Assembly: GCA_004555915.1 (NCBI GenBank)
Contig: SFJM01000024.1
Span: forward strand, 1-31,716
Origin: Clostridiales bacterium
GTDB taxonomy: Bacteria > Bacillota > Clostridia > Oscillospirales > Butyricicoccaceae
DNA length: 31,716 bases
Direction: 5' to 3'
Shown: positions 7,595 through 15,344 of the stretch, piece after piece
Layout of the letters: the number at the start of each line of letters is the position of its first letter
How positions within the stretch are numbered: position 1 is the stretch's first letter
Translations under genes and position numbers: made by a program
Notes under the pieces: model-generated
What the model was told of the DNA's origin: nothing
What the model saw: the letters and a program-made list of their open reading frames with translations, nothing else
Database searches by the model: none

Positions 7595-7921
7595 TTAAAA
7601 TGCTTCGCCTGAATCTTCAAGCTCGCCCACCAGCTGGAATACTTTATAGATAAACAGCGCAACCGAGGCGAGGAATGCCACAATGACAATGGTACGATGT
7701 TTTTTGAAAAAGTCCGAGAACATGGTACCGATCAGGATACCGAGGGAAATCAGCATCATTTTCAGGATGAAGATTTCCGAAAGGACAAATTTGTTCAGCA
7801 GGGCGGAAATATGGCTGTGCGCAACGCTGTATCCTGCTGCCGCGTATTCACGCGCATCACGCAGCATGGCAGCTGCCGTATCACGGTACCCGTTTGTTTT
7901 GTTGCAAAAACATGTTTTCAT
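7595..7921 (-). CDS. Small two-helix membrane protein, function unknown
   Basis: A 108-residue protein. The first 45 residues are soluble and helical (Ala/His-rich), and two hydrophobic segments follow: ILKMMLISLGILIGTMF (about 51-67) and TIVIVAFLASVALFIYKVF (about 77-95). The second half recalls short clostridial proteins often labelled permease of phosphate ABC transporter, which have two helices in the same arrangement, but that name has no functional basis that I know of. Its ATG overlaps the stop of the exonuclease gene (ATGA), so it is coupled to it. A terminator follows at once. The protein is probably real, given operon position and tight spacing. Confidence 0.65.
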   Translation of the reverse strand: MKTCFCNKTNGYRDTAAAMLRDAREYAAAGYSVAHSHISALLNKFVLSEIFILKMMLISLGILIGTMFSDFFKKHRTIVIVAFLASVALFIYKVFQLVGELEDSGEAF

Positions 7922-8631
7922 GAGGATTTGGCTCCTTTCTCCTGTGTCGGCAGTTCTGCAGTCGTCAGATGACGGCGGGCAAAATATCTCCGACGGCTTT
8001 CCTGTTTTTTCTTTTCTGATATGATTTTTCTGCGAATTTCTTCAGAGGTGGAACAGGACAGACGTCCTTCCGGCGAAACATGTCCGATCCGCATTTCCAG
8101 TGCTTCCATTAAATCCGAAATGGCAAAGCAATGCTGGCTTTTCAGGGCCTCGGCAAAAATCAGGCCGCAGGCACGGGCATCCGACAGGGCTTCATGATGG
8201 TTCAGACGGATATTCAGGTCATTGCACACCGTATCCAGCTTGTGGTTTTCCATTTCGGGCCACAGCAGCTGGGACACCTTGACGGTGCAGACATAATCAA
8301 ATTCCGGCAACGGAATGCCATAATATTCCAACAGCTTGCACAGCACAACGGTATCAAATGCCGCATTGTGGCAGACAACAGTCCGGTTTTCAATGCTGCT
8401 GTGGATCTGTTCCCATACCTGATCGAAGGTAGGTGCATCTTTTACCATAGAAGCTTTGATGCCATGAATACGGACATTATACCAGTTGAATTTGCCGCAT
8501 TCCTCTGGGGGACGGATGAGGGTAATGGTTTCCCGTACCGGGACATTGTCCTCAAATTCCACCACACCAATGGAACAGGCACTGAGCATAGATGCATTGG
8601 CTGTTTCAAAATCAATTGCTGTGAATTTCAC
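7918..8631 (-). CDS. DnaQ-like 3'-5' exonuclease domain protein
   Basis: A 237-residue protein with a DEDDh exonuclease fold. The motifs are FTAIDFETAN at residues 3-12 (D and E metal ligands), the Exo II region VVCHNAAFD, and HHEALSDARA with the H-x4-D of Exo III. Length and the charged tail (KKKQESRRRYFARR) fit stand-alone DnaQ/PolC-exo-like proteins of Clostridia, which trim single-stranded DNA or RNA. I chose GTG at 8631 because GGAGG sits 7 nt upstream and the first beta strand follows directly; the longer frame would add 24 residues unlike the family. It lies 16 bp after DUF2461 and overlaps the small membrane protein gene. Confidence 0.85.
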   Translation of the reverse strand: MKFTAIDFETANASMLSACSIGVVEFEDNVPVRETITLIRPPEECGKFNWYNVRIHGIKASMVKDAPTFDQVWEQIHSSIENRTVVCHNAAFDTVVLCKLLEYYGIPLPEFDYVCTVKVSQLLWPEMENHKLDTVCNDLNIRLNHHEALSDARACGLIFAEALKSQHCFAISDLMEALEMRIGHVSPEGRLSCSTSEEIRRKIISEKKKQESRRRYFARRHLTTAELPTQEKGAKSS

Positions 8632-8647
8632 GAAAAGGCCTCCAAAC

Positions 8648-9331
8648 TTACTGACGGCGAACCCGCTCTTCGGCAGTGCGAAGGAAATAATAAAAAGGCG
8701 CAATTCGCTTGATGTTATCTATCATTATATCATAGAATGTACCGTCAAACAAGGCGGTATGGTCCTCCGAGAAGAAACTTACGCCGATATTTTTCCGATT
8801 CAGCCAGTTTTGATCTTCTTCCGGTGCGTCCGGATAGGGAGGACGTTTATAGCAGTCTCCATACATGGTGAAATCCGGTGTTTCCGCCAGAGCCTTTCTG
8901 GCGGCCAGATAATGGATGTCGTGGGTCAGGATCATCTGACGGTATTCCTCACGGATGTTAGAGGGGATGGAATAATATCCAATGCCATAGCCCCAGCCCT
9001 CCTGTTCCACTTCAAAATAATAGCAAAGGGAATCACTCAGATGCTTCTTTGGATGGCGGAAGGTCAGCCATAAATGGTCACGGTATAAATCCTTGTTTTT
9101 GGTAAACCGGTTATCCCGGCGCACACGGGACAGTGCTTTATAGGGAATGACAACCAGCTGGGGATCAATTTCCAGCATCGTGGGTGCCATCAGTTCTGTC
9201 AGTTGATAAAAGGGTTCAATGGCAAGGGTACGGCAGACATCCTTATGTTCCTCATACCATTGTTTGCTGTTGCGGATGTGGTTTTCTGCGAGAAAATCCA
9301 GCATCTGCGGGGTAAACTGGTCAAAAATCAT
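8648..9331 (-). CDS. DUF2461 (TIGR02453) family protein
   Basis: A 227-residue soluble protein recognised as DUF2461 from its opening (FTPQMLDFLAENHIRNSKQW), the motif SRVRRDNRFTKNKDLYRDHL near residues 67-86, and the YYFEVEQEGWGYGIGYY strand. The family is widespread in bacteria and its activity is not established. The ATG at 9331 follows AAGGAG by 8 nt; an upstream extension of 35 residues has no such site and would overlap the promoter. It is the first gene of a three-gene minus-strand operon and is divergent from the Lrp gene. Confidence 0.85.
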   Translation of the reverse strand: MIFDQFTPQMLDFLAENHIRNSKQWYEEHKDVCRTLAIEPFYQLTELMAPTMLEIDPQLVVIPYKALSRVRRDNRFTKNKDLYRDHLWLTFRHPKKHLSDSLCYYFEVEQEGWGYGIGYYSIPSNIREEYRQMILTHDIHYLAARKALAETPDFTMYGDCYKRPPYPDAPEEDQNWLNRKNIGVSFFSEDHTALFDGTFYDIMIDNIKRIAPFYYFLRTAEERVRRQ

Positions 9332-9362
9332 CGTACAGACTCCTTTAACGTAACTGTATCCT

Positions 9363-9391
9363 ATTGTACCGCACATTTCGTTTGGTTTCAA
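9363..9391 (-). promoter_or_regulatory. Promoter of the DUF2461 operon
   Basis: On the minus strand TTGAAA (9391-9386), a 17-bp spacer, then TACAAT (9368-9363). The start would be near 9356, giving a leader of about 25 nt. Confidence 0.8.
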
Positions 9392-9533
9392 ATTATTTAA
9401 ACAAAAATTCTGTACAATGCTTTCCTTTATTGTCATTCTGGTGTATACTCTTAAAAGATTCTGCTTTTTTTGGAATCCATTTCAGGCATAGAATCCGTTG
9501 GTTTTATGCACAGCACGTACAGGAGGTATGATT

Positions 9534-10010
9534 ATGCATAGAATTTTACAGCTGCTGGAACAGGACGCCCGTATTACCCCGGCCCGCATTGCCAAAATGC
9601 TCGGCATGTCGGAGCAGCAGGTAAATGACAGCATTCGCAAATATGAAAAGGACAATGTCATTCTGGGTTATAAGGCGGTCATTGACTGGAGCAAGATCAA
9701 GCGTGACAATGTCACTGCCTTGATTGAGGTACGTGTCAGACCGCAGACCGGTGCCGGCTTTGATGAGCTTGCACAGCGCATCTATAACCACAAGCAGGTG
9801 GTAGATATGTACCTGATGAGCGGTTCCTTTGACTTTACCATCATCGTCAATGGCAGTTCCCTGCAGGAGGTTTCCCGTTTTGTTTCGGAAAACCTGGCGC
9901 CGATGGAAAATATTGTTTCCACATCCACCCACTTTGTGCTCAAGGCGTATAAAAATGCCGGTGTAGATTTTAATCCTATTGATGAAAGAGAGGACTTCCG
10001 CGATGATTGA
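9534..10010 (+). CDS. Lrp/AsnC family transcriptional regulator
   Basis: A 158-residue regulator. The N-terminal helix-turn-helix (about 1-50) contains DARITPARIAKMLGMSEQQV. The C-terminal RAM/AsnC ligand-binding domain (about 65-145) contains ALIEVRVRP and DMYLMSGSFDFTIIVNG. Such proteins form dimers to octamers and sense amino acids. I chose the ATG at 9534, 7 nt after AGGAGG (9521-9526); the ATG at 9528 is one base from it. The gene overlaps the aminotransferase by 8 bp, so the regulator and enzyme are made together. The amino acid used by the aminotransferase is the likely effector, but this is inference. The long leader from 9400 shows no clear plus-strand promoter. Confidence 0.92.
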   Translation: MHRILQLLEQDARITPARIAKMLGMSEQQVNDSIRKYEKDNVILGYKAVIDWSKIKRDNVTALIEVRVRPQTGAGFDELAQRIYNHKQVVDMYLMSGSFDFTIIVNGSSLQEVSRFVSENLAPMENIVSTSTHFVLKAYKNAGVDFNPIDEREDFRDD

Positions 10011-11172
10011 TTATTCATCTCTGATTTCAGACAAGGCAAAGACCATTAAACCGTCTGGAATCCGGAAATTCTTTGATATTGTAAGTACCATGGAGGATGC
10101 CATTTCCCTTGGCGTCGGCGAACCGGATTTCCAGACCCCCTGGCAGGTGCGCCGTGCCGGCATTGATTCCCTGCAGCAGGGCAAAACTTTTTATACCTCT
10201 AACTGGGGCCTGGTGGACCTGCGTAAGGAAATTGCAAAATATGCCTGGGAAAATTATCATCTGGAATACGATTACCACAAGGAAATCATTGTAACAGTCG
10301 GTGGCTCGGAGGCAATTGACAATGCACTGCGTTCCTTTGTTTCCGATGGGGATGAGGTCCTGATTCCGGAACCATCCTTTGTCTGCTATACGCCGCTGGC
10401 GATTATGGCAGGCGGTAAGCCGGTTCCGCTGAAAACCCGCATGGAGGATGGCTTCAAGCTGACGGCAGAAACCCTGAAACAGGCCATTACGCCGAAAACC
10501 AAGGTTCTGATTATGCCGTTCCCGAACAATCCCACCGGTGCCATTATGACCCGTGAGGAGCTGGAAAAGATTGCAGCTGTTCTGCGCGGAACCAATATTG
10601 TGGTTATTTCGGATGAAATTTATTGTGAGCTGACCTATGGCGGCAAGAAGCATGTCTGTTTTGCGGAGCTGCCGGGCATGCGGGAACGCACCATTGTCAT
10701 CAATGGCTTCTCCAAGTCCTATGCCATGACCGGCTGGCGGCTTGGCTGGGTTATGGCGCCGCAGGAAATGCTGAAGCCACTGGTCAAAATCCATCAGTTC
10801 GGCATCATGTCCGCACCGACTGTCAGCCAGTTCGCAGGCATTGAAGCCATGCGTACCGGCAAGCAGGATATTGAATACATGCGGGAGCAGTATGACATGC
10901 GCCGCAGATTTATGTATCAGCGTCTGCAGGAAATTGGCATGCCATGTTTTGAGCCGGAAGGTGCGTTTTACATTTTCCCGTCCATCAAGAATTACATGGA
11001 GGATGATGAGGAATTCTGTGACCAGCTGCTGCGTAAGAAAAAGGTGGCAGTGGTTCCGGGCAGTGCATTCGGTGAAAGCGGCCGCGGCCATGTCCGTATT
11101 TCCTATTCCTATTCCATGATGCATCTGGAAACAGCCATGGAACGGATTGAGGAATTTATCAAGGAACTGTAA
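10003..11172 (+). CDS. Class I/II PLP-dependent aminotransferase
   Basis: A 389-residue fold-type I aminotransferase of the aspartate/aromatic (PatA/AspB-like) group. Key sites are PNNPTG at 174-179, SDEIY at 203-207 with the pyridine-N Asp D204, and NGFSKSYAMTGWRLGW at 234-249 with the PLP Lys K238 and R246. The substrate arginine lies in HVRISYS near the C-terminus. Length is full. Specificity cannot be fixed from sequence. The ATG at 10003 is inside the end of the Lrp gene, and GAGAGG lies 8-9 nt upstream. A VOC protein follows after 24 bp. Confidence 0.92.
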   Translation: MIDYSSLISDKAKTIKPSGIRKFFDIVSTMEDAISLGVGEPDFQTPWQVRRAGIDSLQQGKTFYTSNWGLVDLRKEIAKYAWENYHLEYDYHKEIIVTVGGSEAIDNALRSFVSDGDEVLIPEPSFVCYTPLAIMAGGKPVPLKTRMEDGFKLTAETLKQAITPKTKVLIMPFPNNPTGAIMTREELEKIAAVLRGTNIVVISDEIYCELTYGGKKHVCFAELPGMRERTIVINGFSKSYAMTGWRLGWVMAPQEMLKPLVKIHQFGIMSAPTVSQFAGIEAMRTGKQDIEYMREQYDMRRRFMYQRLQEIGMPCFEPEGAFYIFPSIKNYMEDDEEFCDQLLRKKKVAVVPGSAFGESGRGHVRISYSYSMMHLETAMERIEEFIKEL

Positions 11173-11196
11173 TTGTGCATACAGGAGGAGATACGC

Positions 11197-11553
11197 ATGC
11201 AGATGCATCATTTGGCGCTTCGTGTTGCCGATATTGAAAAATCCCTTCATTTTTATCAGACACTGACTGAGATGAAGGTTGTAGAACGTTTCGATGCCAA
11301 TCCGGGAGAATGTGCATATATTCAGGATTCTGAAGGCGGTACCATGATTGAACTGATCTGTCAGCCGACAGGGGACAAGTTTGAAGGTAAGGGTATGTTC
11401 CTTTGCTTTGGTACAAATAAACTGGATGCTGCACATGCACGTGCTGTGGCAGAAGGCATGAATCCTTCTGATATCCGTCAGCCCGGACCGAATGCACGGT
11501 ATTTTTATGTGTATGATCCGGATGGCGTTTCCGTACAGCTGAGAGAATATTAA
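11197..11553 (+). CDS. VOC (glyoxalase I-like) family protein
   Basis: A 118-residue single-module VOC protein with two beta-alpha-beta-beta-beta units. Candidate metal ligands are H4/H5 (MHHLALRV), the E of TMIELICQ, and a C-terminal E in VSVQLREY, the glyoxalase I-like pattern. It probably acts as a homodimer on a small oxo or thiol compound; which one is unknown. AGGAGG (11183-11188) sits 8 nt before the ATG at 11197. It is 24 bp after the aminotransferase, so probably in the same transcript. Confidence 0.85.
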   Translation: MQMHHLALRVADIEKSLHFYQTLTEMKVVERFDANPGECAYIQDSEGGTMIELICQPTGDKFEGKGMFLCFGTNKLDAAHARAVAEGMNPSDIRQPGPNARYFYVYDPDGVSVQLREY

Positions 11554-11642
11554 TATTCTGATGATTTCCGGTTGCATGTGCCCTGCGGAAGCCGTTTGAC
11601 CGGGATCGTAATCCAGGATAACAGAAAACTGTGCTGAGAAAA

Positions 11643-11688
11643 TAGCGCATAATTGTCCATTTTCCTATGGTCAGTTATGCGCTATAAT
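11643..11688 (+). promoter_or_regulatory. Large palindrome overlapping a -10 box before the ECF/pyridoxal kinase operon
   Basis: TAGCGCATAA (11643-11652) and TTATGCGCTA (11675-11684) are perfect inverted copies; the symmetry extends inward to 17 bp with one wobble and one mismatch. The right arm runs into TATAAT (11683-11688). There is no good -35 at 17 bp (TTTTCC). This is either an operator with half-sites two turns apart or a leader hairpin. It lies 40-85 bp before the ECF gene. No matching regulator is in the window. Confidence 0.6.
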
Positions 11689-11727
11689 GACTCCATTCTG
11701 AAACATACTTTTATGAGGTGATTTTTG

Positions 11728-12270
11728 ATGAAATCAAAGGCATATTCCACACGTTTTCTGTGTATGACAGGCATTATGGCAGCACTGGTGTGCATCATGA
11801 CCATGGTAATCCAGATTCCGATTCCGCTGGGCTACGCCCATCTGGGAGATGCTTTTATCCTGCTGACCGTACTGTTCGTTGGCAAGCGTTCCGGTTTCTG
11901 GGCAGGCGGTATTGGTTCCGCACTGGCAGACCTGCTGACCGGCTATGCATACTGGGCAGTTCCGACTTTTATTATTAAGTCCCTGATGGCATATCTGGCG
12001 GGAAAAATTGCGTACAACAAGGATGGAACCTGCTCGCTGTTTTCTGTCCGTGCCCTGATTGCCTGCGTTGTGGGCATGGCATGGATGGTTGTGGGCTACA
12101 CAGTTGCCGGTGCAATCCTGTATGGCGGCCTGGCAGAGGGACTGGCATCCACACCGGGTCTTGCTGTCAAGGGTGTGCTCAATCTGGCTGTCTGCTACGG
12201 TGTTGGCGCACTGTTTGAAAAGGCAAAGATTCGTCCGCTGCTGACTGCGGACAGAAAGGGTAACGCATGA
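11728..12270 (+). CDS. ECF transporter S component, probably vitamin B6-related
   Basis: A 180-residue membrane protein with five or six helices, of the ECF S-component type (PF07155-like). Helix 1 carries the alanine-containing patch (GIMAALVCIMTMVIQ) used to dock on the shared EcfT, and the loop IPLGYAHLGDAFILLTVLFV lines the ligand pocket. S components bind one vitamin or precursor and use an EcfA/EcfA'/EcfT module encoded elsewhere. The stop overlaps the start of the pyridoxal kinase gene (ATGA), so pyridoxine, pyridoxal or hydroxymethylpyrimidine is the likely cargo (PdxU/HmpT-like). The ATG at 11728 has GAGGTG 7 nt upstream. Confidence 0.85.
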   Translation: MKSKAYSTRFLCMTGIMAALVCIMTMVIQIPIPLGYAHLGDAFILLTVLFVGKRSGFWAGGIGSALADLLTGYAYWAVPTFIIKSLMAYLAGKIAYNKDGTCSLFSVRALIACVVGMAWMVVGYTVAGAILYGGLAEGLASTPGLAVKGVLNLAVCYGVGALFEKAKIRPLLTADRKGNA

Positions 12271-13100
12271 TTGACCATAACAGACAGAAAAAAATCGCTG
12301 TTATCAATGATATATCCGGCTTTGGACGGTGCTCGATTGCCGTTTCCATGCCGATTATTTCGGCAATGAAGGTGCAGTGCTGTCCTGTTCCGACTTCTAT
12401 TTTTTCCAATCATACCGGTTTTCCGGAGTTCTTTTTTGATGATTACACGGAAAAAATGCAGGAATATATTGACAACTGGAAAAAGCTGCATCTGGAGTTT
12501 CACGGCATTCAGACCGGTTTTCTCGGTTCGGAACGGCAGATTGAGATTGTCAAACAATTCATTGAGGATTTTTGTACGCCGCATACGGTGGTAATCATTG
12601 ACCCGGTCATGGGTGACCATGGCAAAACCTATCCCACCTATACGCCGGAGCTGTGCCAGTCCATGAAGCAGCTGGTGGCGTATGCGGATATCCTGACCCC
12701 AAATCTGACCGAAGCCTGTATTCTGACGGATACACCGTTCCATGAAGGACACTGGACCATGAAGGAGCTGGAACAGCTGGCACAGCAGCTGGCAGCACAG
12801 GGCCCGGAAAAAATTGTCATTACCGGTGTGCCCCAGAAGAAATATGTGTCCAACCTTGTGTATGAACAGGGAGGAACGCCAAAGCTGCTGCGCACTCTGC
12901 GCATTGGCAGCGAACGCTCCGGTACCGGCGATGTTTTCTCGTCTATTGTTGCTGCAGATGCAGTCAATCATGTCCCCTTTGAGGAATCGGTGCGCAAGGC
13001 ATCCCGTTTCATTAAAAAATGTATTCTTCGTTCCATTGAGCTGGGTCTGCCGAAGACCGACGGTGTTTGCTTTGAAGAATTTCTGACTACGTTAAAATAA
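12267..13100 (+). CDS. Pyridoxal/pyridoxamine kinase, PdxY/PdxK type
   Basis: A 277-residue ribokinase-fold kinase that phosphorylates B6 vitamers with ATP to give PLP or PMP. Visible features are the opening INDISGFGRCS at 13-23, IDPVMGDHG at 111-119, TPNLTEA at 144-150, and the ATP/anion-hole motif SGTGDVF at 218-224 with catalytic D222. The coupled S component 4 bp upstream suggests uptake and trapping of the vitamin. The related ThiD-type hydroxymethylpyrimidine kinases are shorter in the lid region, so B6 is preferred. A radical SAM gene follows 16 bp downstream. Confidence 0.9.
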   Translation: MIDHNRQKKIAVINDISGFGRCSIAVSMPIISAMKVQCCPVPTSIFSNHTGFPEFFFDDYTEKMQEYIDNWKKLHLEFHGIQTGFLGSERQIEIVKQFIEDFCTPHTVVIIDPVMGDHGKTYPTYTPELCQSMKQLVAYADILTPNLTEACILTDTPFHEGHWTMKELEQLAQQLAAQGPEKIVITGVPQKKYVSNLVYEQGGTPKLLRTLRIGSERSGTGDVFSSIVAADAVNHVPFEESVRKASRFIKKCILRSIELGLPKTDGVCFEEFLTTLK

Positions 13101-13116
13101 AAGGAGTTTTTTCCGG

Positions 13117-13734
13117 ATGAAAAAACAAATGACGATTGCATATGATGTACACAGTGGCCTGTATATCAATCTGACCAACCGCTGCCCCTGTGCATGTACC
13201 TTCTGCCTGCGTCAGACCATGGACCGTGTGGGCAATTCCGGCGGGCTGTGGCTGGAGCATGAGCCATCCTATGAGGAAGTGATTGCCGCCATTGACAGCT
13301 GTGATCTGGATCGGTATACAGAGGTTGTATTCTGCGGTTTTGGTGAACCGACAGAACGGCTGGATGTACTGCTGCAGGTAGCGGCATATATCAAGGAAAA
13401 ATGTCCGGGCAAAAAAATCCGTATCAATACCAATGGACTGGGTGATCTGGTCTGTGGGGAACCGATTGCGGAAAAGCTGAAGGGTCTGATTGATGTGGTA
13501 TCGGTCAGCCTGAACACGCCGAATGCGGAGGAGTATCTGAAGCTGACCCGCAGTAAATTCGGAGAACAGTCTTTTGATGCCATGCTGGCCTTTGCAGAAG
13601 CCTGCGTCAAGACTGTACCGGAGGTTGTCATGACCACGGTTGATACGACAATTTCCCATGAGGAGGAGACACAGTGCCAGGCAATCTGTGACCGGATCGG
13701 TGCACGCTACCGCATCCGTCCCTGGGAGGACTGA
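13117..13734 (+). CDS. Radical SAM protein, TatD-associated type
   Basis: A 205-residue minimal radical SAM protein. The cluster motif C23-x3-C27-x2-C30 (RCPCACTFC) binds a 4Fe-4S cluster, GFGEPTER is the SAM-binding GGE-type motif, and INTNG ends beta-4. Length and sequence fit the TatD family-associated radical SAM group, although no tatD gene is in this window. The reaction is unknown. AAGGAG precedes the ATG by about 11 nt. It is the third gene of the ECF-kinase transcript. Confidence 0.85.
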   Translation: MKKQMTIAYDVHSGLYINLTNRCPCACTFCLRQTMDRVGNSGGLWLEHEPSYEEVIAAIDSCDLDRYTEVVFCGFGEPTERLDVLLQVAAYIKEKCPGKKIRINTNGLGDLVCGEPIAEKLKGLIDVVSVSLNTPNAEEYLKLTRSKFGEQSFDAMLAFAEACVKTVPEVVMTTVDTTISHEEETQCQAICDRIGARYRIRPWED

Positions 13735-13735
13735 G

Positions 13736-13792
13736 AACACATTCTGCGAAAGACAAGAATGTGAAACAATACGCAGAACGTGTTGGATTTTT
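13736..13792 (+). terminator. Probable terminator or structured 3' UTR after the radical SAM gene
   Basis: AACACATTCTGCG (13736-13748) pairs with CGCAGAACGTGTT (13772-13784) apart from one mismatch, and GGA then five T follow. An alternative inner hairpin CACATTCT/AGAATGTG (13738-13763) shares the left arm, so two folds compete. It begins directly after the stop codon. Confidence 0.5.
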
Positions 13793-13855
13793 CACTGATA
13801 GGCTGGTATTTTTTTGTACGGAATGCAGCTTGTAAACGGTTTTTAAACATGATAG

Positions 13856-13861
13856 TATAAT
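13856..13861 (+). promoter_or_regulatory. -10 box embedded in a terminator hairpin, before the MATE gene
   Basis: TATAAT at 13856-13861; its last base is the first base of the hairpin at 13861. No consensus -35 lies at 17 bp (TTGTAA is 20 bp away). Transcripts from here would start near 13868, inside the left arm, and so could not form the full terminator. Confidence 0.5.
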
Positions 13862-13894
13862 CTGGTGTCAGAGAACATGACACCAGATTTTTTT
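13861..13894 (+). terminator. Intrinsic terminator just before the MATE gene
   Basis: TCTGGTGTCA and TGACACCAGA form a perfect 10-bp stem with a 7-nt loop, followed by seven T. It would stop read-through from the radical SAM gene 23 bp before the MATE start codon. Confidence 0.9.
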
Positions 13895-13916
13895 ATGTAA
13901 AGGACGCATTTTTGCT

Positions 13917-15272
13917 ATGAAGGATATGACCCGGGGCAATCCCACCCGACTGATTTTGCAGTTTGCCATTCCACTGCTCATCGGACAGTTATTCCAGTTG
14001 CTTTACAGCCTGACCGATACCCGCATTGTGGGCAGCTTTTTGGGAGAACAGGCGCTGGCAGCAGTGGGCGCAACCAATTCCCTCAATTCCCTGATGATCG
14101 GTTTTCTGATGGGTCTGACCAATGGCTTTGCTATTGTAACCGCACGGTATTTCGGCGGACAGGATCAGAAGGGCATGAAAAAAGCCATTGCAGGAACGGT
14201 TCTGCTGAGTGCCGGTACAGTGATCGTGCTGACCGTTGTGATGGTGGCATTCCTCAAGCCATTGCTGCTTCTGCTCAATACCCCGGACACGCTGCTGGCA
14301 CAGGCTACTTCTTATTTCCGCATTATTCTCCTGGGCATGCTGGTCACCGTGTTTTATAATGCGTGTGCGGCAACGCTGCGTGCGGTGGGTGACAGTATTA
14401 CCCCGTTGATTTTCCTTGTCATTTCCACCGTTCTGAATGTGGGACTGGATCTGCTGCTGATCTGCGGCTTTCATATGGGCGTTGCCAGTGCGGCAGTTGC
14501 AACCGTGTTTGCACAGGCGATTTCGGTTGTCCTGTGCCTGCTGTTCATCCGGTTCCGTTATCCGCAGCTGGTACCGGGACGGGATGATTTCATGCGGTTC
14601 CGTCATGACCATCATGTGATTCAGTGGATGTACAGCACCGGCCTGTCCATGGGCTTTATGCTGTCATTGGTCAATATCGGTTCAGTTGTCCTGCAGAGCG
14701 CCATCAATACCTTTGGCGCGAATATCATTGTTGCTCATACGGCAGCACGCAAGCTGACGGAGCTGTTTATGATGCCGTTTTCCGTGCTGGCCTCTACCAT
14801 GGCAACCTATTGCAGCCAGAATCTGGGCGCAGGTCAATTCAGCCGCATTCGGGCAGGTATCTGGCGTGCGCTGCTGCTGTCCTGGTGCTGGTGCGGCATT
14901 GTCATTGTCATTACCAATACGATTGTTCCCACACTGGTATATCTGGTTACCGGTACTCATACAGAGGAAATCATTCAGACTGCATCACTGTATCTGCGCA
15001 TCAATTCCGTGCTGTATTTTGTGACGGTTGTCATTTCGGTTCTGCGCAATTCGCTGCAGGGCATGGGAGACATGGTAACCCCATTGATTTCCAGCACCAT
15101 CGAGCTGGTTGGCAAGGTGCTGATTGTTATGCTGCTGGTACCCCGGCTGGATTATATGGGTGTCATTGTTTCCGAGCCGATTATCTGGTGCATCATGGTT
15201 CTGCCGCTGATTGCACAGGTACTTTTTGGAAAACGCTTCCGGGAGATTCGGAAAGAGCATCAGGCTGCATGA
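13917..15272 (+). CDS. MATE family efflux transporter
   Basis: A 451-residue membrane protein with twelve predicted helices in two homologous halves, as in the MATE/NorM-DinF family of Na+ or H+ antiporters for drugs and metabolites. The first helix region (NPTRLILQFAIPLLIGQLFQ) and the following D-T-R-I-V-G loop are the family opening, and a second N-terminal-like start (STGLSMGFMLSLVNIGSVV) appears near residue 240. Length is standard. The Shine-Dalgarno AAAGGA is 12 nt before the ATG at 13917, rather far, so the ATG at 13926 is possible. The substrate is unknown. Confidence 0.93.
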   Translation: MKDMTRGNPTRLILQFAIPLLIGQLFQLLYSLTDTRIVGSFLGEQALAAVGATNSLNSLMIGFLMGLTNGFAIVTARYFGGQDQKGMKKAIAGTVLLSAGTVIVLTVVMVAFLKPLLLLLNTPDTLLAQATSYFRIILLGMLVTVFYNACAATLRAVGDSITPLIFLVISTVLNVGLDLLLICGFHMGVASAAVATVFAQAISVVLCLLFIRFRYPQLVPGRDDFMRFRHDHHVIQWMYSTGLSMGFMLSLVNIGSVVLQSAINTFGANIIVAHTAARKLTELFMMPFSVLASTMATYCSQNLGAGQFSRIRAGIWRALLLSWCWCGIVIVITNTIVPTLVYLVTGTHTEEIIQTASLYLRINSVLYFVTVVISVLRNSLQGMGDMVTPLISSTIELVGKVLIVMLLVPRLDYMGVIVSEPIIWCIMVLPLIAQVLFGKRFREIRKEHQAA

Positions 15273-15294
15273 ACAGAATGTATCCGCTGTGCAA

Positions 15295-15323
15295 TTGCAT
15301 GGCGGATTTTCTTATGCTATACT
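15295..15323 (+). promoter_or_regulatory. Promoter of the duplicated-domain membrane protein gene
   Basis: TTGCAT (15295-15300), a 17-bp spacer, then TATACT (15318-15323), 21 bp before the ATG. The gene therefore has its own start of transcription after the MATE gene, with a very short leader. Confidence 0.75.
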
Positions 15324-15344
15324 GGGGAAAAGGGGAGAATCGAG

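Noticed and set aside
9420..9533. Plus-strand promoter for the Lrp gene using TATACT near 9454
   Set aside because: No -35 hexamer at 16-18 bp and no TGn extension in the right place; I could not support a defined promoter.
10027..11577. Long minus-strand open frame opposite the aminotransferase (also 25545-26963, 27102-28619 and 28685-30160 opposite leuA, leuC and leuB)
   Set aside because: These mirror well-supported genes, lack ribosome binding sites and recognisable domains, and are rich in His/Gln/Cys as expected for antisense translation of these genes.
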